Source of the DNA: an uncultured Collinsella sp.
GTDB taxonomy: Bacteria; Actinomycetota; Coriobacteriia; Coriobacteriales; Coriobacteriaceae
Assembly: GCA_958433005.1 (NCBI GenBank)
Contig: CAUAWV010000005.1
Location: 11,515 to 75,514, forward strand
DNA: 64,000 nucleotides
Direction of reading: 5' to 3'
The position numbers and the translations under genes were made by a program. Position 1 is the first letter of the stretch. Each line of letters opens with the position of its first letter. The notes beneath the pieces were generated by a model. It was not told the DNA's origin. It was given only the letters and a program-made list of their open reading frames with translations, and did no database searches. Of the stretch, positions 59,211-64,000 are shown piece by piece.

Positions 59211-59750
59211 ATGGATGCCCGCAAGGCAAAAAGCCGCGCCGCCATCGTCGCGGCGTTCTCCGAACTGCTGCGCGAAGAGGACTACGGCAAGATCACCGTC
59301 GGCGACATCATCGCTCGCGCCCATGTGGGTCGGGCCACGTTCTATGGCCTCTTCAAGAGCAAAGATGACCTACTGTCCGAACTCGTGAGCGACATCTGCA
59401 CCCACGCCCTCGACGACGATGGCACACCGCTCGATGATCCGCTCGTACAAGTCGAGCATATCCTCAACAACCTCTGGGAACGCCGCCAGGGCGTACGAGC
59501 CCTCGTAGCCGGCGCCGGCTCACGCGTCTTCGCCGACTGCTTACGCAAGACCATCATGTCACGAGCAGCCGAAACCGTCCCCACCGACCCAAACGGCCCC
59601 GCCGCCACCATGGACCGAAGCTTCCTACTACACCACATAGCCTCAAGCTTCGTAGGAATGGTCCAATGGTGGGCCTGGCACAACTTCCAAGCCGACAAAG
59701 CCGACGTAGCCAAAGATTACCTATCAGCCATACAGCCCCTCTTCAGCTAA
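59211..59750 (+). CDS. TetR family regulator of the lar locus (179 aa)
   Basis: N-terminal TetR helix-turn-helix (AAFSELLREEDYGKITVGDI, then HVGRATFYGLFKSKDDLL) and an AcrR-like all-helical C-terminal domain. Its ATG lies 2 bp after the larC stop, so it is co-translated with larC. It probably senses a metabolite and controls the lar genes, but the ligand is unknown. Confidence 0.9.
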   Translation: MDARKAKSRAAIVAAFSELLREEDYGKITVGDIIARAHVGRATFYGLFKSKDDLLSELVSDICTHALDDDGTPLDDPLVQVEHILNNLWERRQGVRALVAGAGSRVFADCLRKTIMSRAAETVPTDPNGPAATMDRSFLLHHIASSFVGMVQWWAWHNFQADKADVAKDYLSAIQPLFS

Positions 59751-59906
59751 GTAAGCCCCCATCCCAAAGCGCCATCCCAGCAAAGCGCCCATCCCTTCCC
59801 CAAGTCACGTTTTCTTGTAAGGGCACCCAAAAACAAAGCGCCCCTCCCATCCATATTCAGATATATATGTTGGGTTGCTTGTTCCAACGCGACTAAGATC
59901 CCGCAG

Positions 59907-59971
59907 CTGGCCGCATGGGGTAACTTCCCAGCGCATTCCGCAGGACGAAAGAACCCCCGCCGCACGAAGTG
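59907..59971. repeat. Left half of a long palindrome split by the IS element
   Basis: CTGGCCGCATGGGGTAACTT to GAAAGAACCCCCGC, ending CGCACGAAGTG. Its mirror image is at 61420-61480. Without the IS the two join as GCAC-GAA-GTGC at the tip of a stem of about 55 bp. Confidence 0.85.
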
Positions 59972-60010
59972 TGAACTGCGCCCCAATTCTTGGACGGGCT
60001 AATAAGCGGC

Positions 60011-60862
60011 CTACGCCGCACATGGGGACTGATTCCGGAATTCCTCCGGGGTCAGTCCCTTCAGTTTAACCTGCCTCCTTCTCGTGTTCCAATGGATGAT
60101 GTATTCGTCCAGGTCTCTCTTGAAGTCTTCGAAGCAAGGCCATTTTCTTCCGCGAAAGAACTCGTCCTTCATATGGCCGAACACCTGCTCCGTCGCGCCG
60201 TTGTCGATGCAGTTGCCCTTCCGGGACATGCTCTGCACCACGCCGGCCTCCTCCAACCGCTTGCACCACCCGGCCTGCTGGTACTGCCAGCCCATGTCCG
60301 AGTGCAGGACCGGCCTGGAGCCCTCGGGCATCTTGGACACGAGCTGGTCGAGCAGCTCGTGCTGCTGGGCCATGTTGGGATGCAGCGACGTGGACCAGGC
60401 GACGATCTCCTTGCTGCCGAAATCGTAGACCGGCGCGAAGTAGGCCTTGCCCCAGGGCTGCTTGAACTCGGTGACGTCGGTGCCCATCTTCTCCCACGGC
60501 CCGTCGGCGGCGAAGTCCCTGCCGATGACGTTCTCGAAGGTCTTTCCGACCTTGCCCCTGTACGAGTTGTACCTGTGGTAGTCGGTCTCGCGGCGGATCC
60601 CGCAGCTGATGCCCATCTCGCGCATCATCTTCAGCGTCGTCTTGTCGGCTATGCGCACGCCCCGCTCGGCGCGCAGGCACATGGCGATCTGCCTGTGGCC
60701 GCACCCGTTGGCGGTGCGCGAGAATATCTCGGCGGCGGCCTCCCAGAGCTCGGGCCTGGTGGGAGCCTTCGGGTGCGACAGCGCGTAGTAGTAGCTCGAC
60801 CTCGCCAGGCCGGCGCACTCGAGCAGGTCGGCGAGGGGGTATTGCCCTGAAAGCCCGCTCAC
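60011..60862 (-). CDS. IS3-family transposase, OrfB (283 aa)
   Basis: DDE integrase core with D in MGTDVTEFK, D in VLHSDMGWQYQ and E in GATEQVFGHMKDE, followed by YIIHWNTRRRQ typical of IS3. An HTH_21 region (ARSSYYYALSHPKAPTRPEL) precedes it. The start is a GTG at 60862. In IS3 elements OrfB is normally made as an OrfAB fusion by -1 frameshifting; here the frames are not related that way (see findings). Confidence 0.94.
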   Translation of the reverse strand: MSGLSGQYPLADLLECAGLARSSYYYALSHPKAPTRPELWEAAAEIFSRTANGCGHRQIAMCLRAERGVRIADKTTLKMMREMGISCGIRRETDYHRYNSYRGKVGKTFENVIGRDFAADGPWEKMGTDVTEFKQPWGKAYFAPVYDFGSKEIVAWSTSLHPNMAQQHELLDQLVSKMPEGSRPVLHSDMGWQYQQAGWCKRLEEAGVVQSMSRKGNCIDNGATEQVFGHMKDEFFRGRKWPCFEDFKRDLDEYIIHWNTRRRQVKLKGLTPEEFRNQSPCAA

Positions 60863-60902
60863 GACCGCGGCCTTCTCGCCGTTCGAGAGCGTTTCTCCGC
60901 CT

Positions 60903-61373
60903 TCAGGGCGATCGATTTTTTAGGTAGGCGTTCTCCGCCTCGAGCCTCTTGATCCTGCGCTCGAGCTCTTGCTCGCGCGTCGTCTCCCCGGACGGGGAGC
61001 CGGACCCCCTCGGCCTCCCCCTGGGCTTTGGCCTGAGCGCCTCCGGGCCCTCCTCCCTGTAGGCCTTCAGCCATTTCTTGAAAGGGCTTGGCGAGGCTAT
61101 CCCGAACTTCTCCATGGCCTCGGGCTTCGTCATGCCCTCGTCGACGACCGCCCTGACGGCGGCCAGCTTCGTCTCGAACGAATAGGCGGTGTGTTTCTTT
61201 CCCATCATGGCCAGAACCTCGATACCAGCAGACCTGTAGGTGCACAGCCATTCTCTCACGGTTTCCTCCGGCATCCCGAGAAGGGCCGCGATCGCCGCGC
61301 GGCCGTGCCCCTCGTCGTGCAGCTCTGCCGCTCGCAGCCTCATCCCGACGTCGTACAAAGCGTTTCCAGCCAT
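60903..61373 (-). CDS. IS3-family OrfA, DNA-binding protein (156 aa)
   Basis: Two helix-turn-helix regions (GRAAIAALLGMPEETVREWL and MTKPEAMEKFGIASPSPFKK) and a C-terminal leucine-zipper-like helix (ELERRIKRLEAENAYLK). It binds the IS ends. It ends in an A6 run (CTAAAAAATC) of the type that permits frameshifting. The ATG at 61373 has GGGAGG upstream, inside the 3' arm of a hairpin. Confidence 0.92.
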   Translation of the reverse strand: MAGNALYDVGMRLRAAELHDEGHGRAAIAALLGMPEETVREWLCTYRSAGIEVLAMMGKKHTAYSFETKLAAVRAVVDEGMTKPEAMEKFGIASPSPFKKWLKAYREEGPEALRPKPRGRPRGSGSPSGETTREQELERRIKRLEAENAYLKNRSP

Positions 61374-61380
61374 AAAAAAG

Positions 61381-61412
61381 CCTCCCATTTCTTGTGTCCA
61401 AGAAATGGGAGG
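61381..61412 (-). terminator. Hairpin-terminator at the IS end, before orfA
   Basis: CCTCCCATTTCTTG and CAAGAAATGGGAGG form a perfect 14-bp stem followed by TTTTTT and the orfA ATG. It blocks outside transcription from entering the transposase gene and would hide the ribosome site in any read-through RNA. Confidence 0.88.
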
Positions 61413-61419
61413 CAGTTCA

Positions 61420-61480
61420 GTGCGCAGCGGGGGTTCTTTCATGTCCGAGGACGCGCTGGGAAGTTACCCCATGCGGCCAG
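61420..61480. repeat. Right half of the long palindrome split by the IS
   Basis: GTGCGCAGCGGGGGTTCTTT to ATGCGGCCAG, the mirror of 59907-59971. It lies 22 bp from the larD stop codon, so the intact palindrome probably served as the larD/tetR terminator. Confidence 0.85.
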
Positions 61481-61502
61481 CGGACAACTATGTAGCCTTG
61501 GA

Positions 61503-62234
61503 CTAGAACATGCCCAAGAAGCCATGCACAAACAGCGCGGCCACAATAGCACCGACAAACGGCGCGATGCCAGGAACAAGCAGGCCGTACTTCCAGTTGT
61601 TGTCGGCCTTGTTCTTAATCGGCAGCACCTGATAGGCCATGCGAGGACCAAGGTCACGAGCCTGGTTCATGGCGAAGCCGGTGATGCCGCCCATGCCCAT
61701 GCCGACAGCCCAAACGATCAGGCCGACGCAGATTGCGAGCATCAGAACGTTCTCGCCGGCGCGGCTAGCGGCAGCAAGGATGGCGCTGATGAACACGAAG
61801 GTGCAGATAGCCTCGCAGAAGAAGTTACGAGCATAGTTCGTGCCCTCGGTGGTGGGGTTGGTCGAGAAGATGTTGCGCTGGGCAATGGGGTCGACGACGC
61901 CCTCGGAAGCCTTGAACTCATCGGCATACATAAACCAAGCGATCACGGCACCCACAAAGCCGCCGAGCATATCGGCAAGCATGAAGGGGATGCAGTTGCC
62001 CCACGGCACCAGGCCGACGATGCACTGGGCAAGCACCATGGCGGGGTTCATGCACACAGCGCCACCAAAGACAAACAGGCAGACCGAGATGCCAAAGGAC
62101 CAGGTGGTGATGGCAAACATATGGCCGGAGCCCTGATACTTGGTGCCCTTGAGCACGGTATCGCAGTGAACACCCACGCCAAAGACGATCATGAGGGCCG
62201 TTGCGCCGAATTCGCAGAGGAGTTTGGTAAGCAT
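61503..62234 (-). CDS. larD: Aquaporin-family channel, LarD-like (243 aa)
   Basis: MIP-family channel with six helices and two half-helix motifs: NPA at 63-65 (CMNPAMV) and NQA at 190-192 (MNQARDLGPR) instead of NPA. Glycerol/lactate-type members are the ones placed in lar operons; LarD carries D- and L-lactic acid. It is co-directional with larA, 50 bp downstream of it, which supports lactate as substrate over glycerol. Confidence 0.85.
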   Translation of the reverse strand: MLTKLLCEFGATALMIVFGVGVHCDTVLKGTKYQGSGHMFAITTWSFGISVCLFVFGGAVCMNPAMVLAQCIVGLVPWGNCIPFMLADMLGGFVGAVIAWFMYADEFKASEGVVDPIAQRNIFSTNPTTEGTNYARNFFCEAICTFVFISAILAAASRAGENVLMLAICVGLIVWAVGMGMGGITGFAMNQARDLGPRMAYQVLPIKNKADNNWKYGLLVPGIAPFVGAIVAALFVHGFLGMF

Positions 62235-62283
62235 AAAACCTTATCTTTCTTGTCGGTTATAAACGATTCGTTTAAGCCGCGCG

Positions 62284-63561
62284 CTAGTGCTGTGCGACAA
62301 CAACACCCAGGCCATCGGGGATGACGGCGACCTTGGCATCGGCACCCTTCATCTCAAAGGCGAGCTTGAGCGCCTCCTCGATAGTGTTGACCGGCGTCAT
62401 GTGCATATCCTTGAGCATCTGGTGATCGCACAGGTCGGTGACCATGATCACAGGGTGATGCGCCAGGATGCGGGCAAAGATCTGGCTCGTCCACTGATCG
62501 GGCAGGGTCTCGTCCTTAGGACGATCGATGCAGGCGCGCTCAAACTCTGCCGGATCGTTGTCGGCGATGTTGTGATAGAAGCCCTCGCCGCCGTGACCGT
62601 CGGCACAACCGGCGACGTCGATGATCACGCCGCCCTCGGGAAGCGTGGCCTCGGCAGCGCACATGCCCTTCACAGCCTGATAGATGTTCTGATCGAGGGG
62701 GTAGCCGCCGTTAGTGGTAATGGCGATCTCGCACTCGACGGGCTCAACGCCGGCAAGGCTCTTCACGAACTCGCAGCCAGCCTCGTGCGCCTTGTGGATG
62801 TCGCCGGCAAAGGAGCCAATGACCTCGTGCTTGCCGTTGAGCACCACGTTGAGCACAAAGGCAAGGTGAGCCATCTCGGCGGCGGCAAACATGTCCTCGC
62901 TCACGTGGTTGTGGCACAGGTTGCCGGCACGCGAGTGGGAATCGTTCACAAACTGACCGTTGTGGTTGTACATGATGGTCTTGTAGCTGGCGATGCCAGG
63001 CAGGACGGACTTGCGGCTACCAGAGAAACCGGCAAAGAAGTGCGGCTCAATAAAGCCCTCGGCAAGCAGCAGATCGCAATCGGCAGCGATCTTGTTGATG
63101 ATGCACTCGCCACCAGAAGGCAGGGTGCCGATCTTTTTCATCATGCTGTCGTCAGTCGCGACGTGCATAACGATTTCTTCGTTGGCAACGATCTCCTCGC
63201 CGTACTTGTTGACGAGCTCCTCGTGCGTCGACGGACGATGCATACCCGTAGCAACCAAAATGCGAACGCGCGCCTCAGGCGCAGCGGAGTGGATGTGATG
63301 CAGCAGAATAGGCATCGTCACACGCGAGGGAACGGGACGCGTATGATCTGAGCTAATGATGACAATATCCTTCTTGCCAGCACAAAGCTCCTCGAGCGAA
63401 GGCGAGCCGTAAGGGTTGGCAAGCGACTCCTCCACCAGCTCTTCCTGCGATTTCGTGGTCTTAAACTCGTTTTGATGACCTTCCATCACACCCGCGAAGT
63501 TCTTATCCTCGAGTTCCAGATGCAACGTCTTGTGGTCAAACGGCAGTTCACATTCAAACAA
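62284..63561 (-). CDS. larA: Lactate racemase (425 aa)
   Basis: Nickel-pincer enzyme that interconverts D- and L-lactate. Characteristic segments are NIVIISSDHTRPVPS-like (DIVIISSDHTRPVPS), GFIEPHFFAGFSGSRKSVLP, ITTNGGYPLDQNIYQAVKGM and DGHGGEGFYHN. The cofactor lysine lies in the KSLAGVEPVECEI region. The start is a TTG at 63561 with GGAAGAGGG 9 bp upstream, giving 425 aa, the normal length; the 100-codon-longer frame runs through repeats and is not used. It precedes larD; cofactor genes larB and larC are on the other side of the IS. LarE is not in the window. Confidence 0.94.
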   Translation of the reverse strand: MFECELPFDHKTLHLELEDKNFAGVMEGHQNEFKTTKSQEELVEESLANPYGSPSLEELCAGKKDIVIISSDHTRPVPSRVTMPILLHHIHSAAPEARVRILVATGMHRPSTHEELVNKYGEEIVANEEIVMHVATDDSMMKKIGTLPSGGECIINKIAADCDLLLAEGFIEPHFFAGFSGSRKSVLPGIASYKTIMYNHNGQFVNDSHSRAGNLCHNHVSEDMFAAAEMAHLAFVLNVVLNGKHEVIGSFAGDIHKAHEAGCEFVKSLAGVEPVECEIAITTNGGYPLDQNIYQAVKGMCAAEATLPEGGVIIDVAGCADGHGGEGFYHNIADNDPAEFERACIDRPKDETLPDQWTSQIFARILAHHPVIMVTDLCDHQMLKDMHMTPVNTIEEALKLAFEMKGADAKVAVIPDGLGVVVAQH

Positions 63562-63688
63562 TGACGAGCGCCCTCTTCCTTTCAACTGACACACTAGATA
63601 AACCGTTGGAAGGATACGCCGCTCACCGAAAAACACCACCGTCCACCGACTCATTAACACAACGTTCATATTTGACCCACAACAAAAC

Positions 63689-63716
63689 GGCCGCGATCCC
63701 AAACGGGACCACGGCC
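63689..63716 (-). terminator. Terminator upstream of larA
   Basis: Minus-strand GGCCGTGGTCCC and GGGATCGCGGCC with a four-base loop, followed by GTTTTGTTGT. It would end a transcript entering from beyond the window. The larA promoter must lie in 63562-63688. Confidence 0.78.
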
Positions 63717-63762
63717 GGAACAGTCGTAAGGCGAGAAGCGTCAAATGCGCCACCACGACAGG

Positions 63763-63990
63763 CCCCATCCAAACCGCGCGAAGCGCGCCATTCTTCTCCT
63801 CAACTTTAATCCCTGAAGACCGAGGACGAAGGGACCCGATGGGTTTCCCTCTGAATGCATTCCGCAGCACGAAGCCCCATCAAAGTGCGCGAAGCGCGCT
63901 ACCTTTTCCCCAGCAGTAATCCGTCGAAGACCGGACATCGCAGGGCCCGGCCACAAGTTTGGATTTTGGAGACACACCCAGCGCCAAGAC
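63763..63990. repeat. Degenerate direct repeat of about 110 bp
   Basis: Two units with a 112-bp period start CCCCATC at 63763 and 63875. Each continues GCGCGAAGCGCGC (a GAA-loop hairpin) and then TAATCC-N2-5-GAAGACCG. TGCATTCCGCAGCACGAA between them resembles part of the IS-flanking palindrome. No protein gene is supported from 63562 to the end of the window. Confidence 0.7.
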
Positions 63991-64000
63991 ACACAACCCC

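Larger units (their letters stand above)
59972..61419 (-). mobile_element. IS3-family insertion sequence (1,448 bp)
   Basis: Terminal repeats start TGAACTGC and match over about 25 bp (TGAACTGCGCCCCAATTCTT against TGAACTGCCTCCCATTTCTT). A 3-bp target duplication, GTG, flanks it at 59969-59971 and 61420-61422. It carries orfA and orfB. It sits between tetR and larD and so splits the lar locus. Confidence 0.92.

Noticed and set aside
60969..62324. 451-codon plus-strand frame across the IS and larD
   Set aside because: Antisense to orfA and larD; translation has no family.
63741..63992. 83-codon minus-strand frame at the window end
   Set aside because: It translates the two degenerate direct-repeat units (the same residue pattern occurs twice), so it is repeat DNA rather than a gene.
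1..64000. tRNA or rRNA genes
   Set aside because: No T-arm pattern (GGTTCGAATCC-like with matching acceptor stem) was found in any intergenic region.

Overview
The window is GC-rich, actinobacterial-type DNA. The gene set (GatCAB, GS-I next to an atypical OmpR-type regulator, class C sortase pilus, lactate racemase, FeoA/FeoA/FeoB, EbgA/EbgC, a licT/PTS/6-phospho-beta-glucosidase locus, a BaiCD/BaiH-like Old Yellow Enzyme) points to an anaerobic gut coriobacterium, most likely Collinsella. This is inferred from protein flavour and gene content; no rRNA or tRNA is present to confirm it.

Layout. 1-4 kb: two ABC exporter half-molecules (one cut by the window edge) divergent from an AraC regulator, like siderophore loci. 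4.3-7.8 kb: gatC-gatA-gatB. 8.1-16.4 kb: a sortase pilus locus transcribed leftward (large beta-helix adhesin, two pilins, class C sortase). The adhesin is interrupted at a run of ten Gs, so in this sequence it is out of frame, the hallmark of a phase-variable surface protein. 16.9-19.3 kb: HAD phosphatase and MFS transporter. 19.5-24.1 kb: beta-glucoside locus (licT, EIIBC, GH1) with an antiterminator/terminator leader. 24.2-28.7 kb: phosphoglycerate-mutase-like protein, a MoaC-MobB fusion, MoaA and a nuclease-like hypothetical protein. 29-34.5 kb: MATE exporter, DNA ligase, HtrA protease. 34.6-36.7 kb: an AT-richer three-gene cassette with a secreted papain-like protease. 36.9-43.6 kb: GlnR-like regulator, glnA, a RelB-nucleotidyltransferase fusion, LacI and GntR regulators, and an Old Yellow Enzyme family reductase. 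43.7-47.5 kb: ferrous iron uptake and HPr. 47.9-54.4 kb: amino acid permease, ebgC, ebgA and a divergent LacI regulator with three operators. 54.7-57.4 kb: aspS and serB. 57.5-63.6 kb: a lactate racemase locus (larB, larC, tetR, larD, larA) split by an IS3-family insertion.

The intergenic DNA is unusually rich in hairpin repeats. At least four dispersed families are visible: a 64-bp element ending in AACCATCACAACATTCGA; a 35-40-bp ACCACAAA/TTTGTGGT hairpin usually placed just after stop codons like a recycled terminator; a TGTGACAAAGGGA palindrome; and an AACCTGTCCCT element. There are also long single palindromes, a 228-bp MITE-like element, an array of alternating inverted repeats at 54.4-54.6 kb, and two homologous 155-160-bp structured elements upstream of the GH1 gene. 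The IS3 element sits exactly in the apical loop of one such long palindrome.

The best candidates for something undescribed are the phase-variable pilus adhesin, the paired structured elements at 21.0-21.5 kb, the loop-targeted IS, the RelB-nucleotidyltransferase fusion and the protease cassette.
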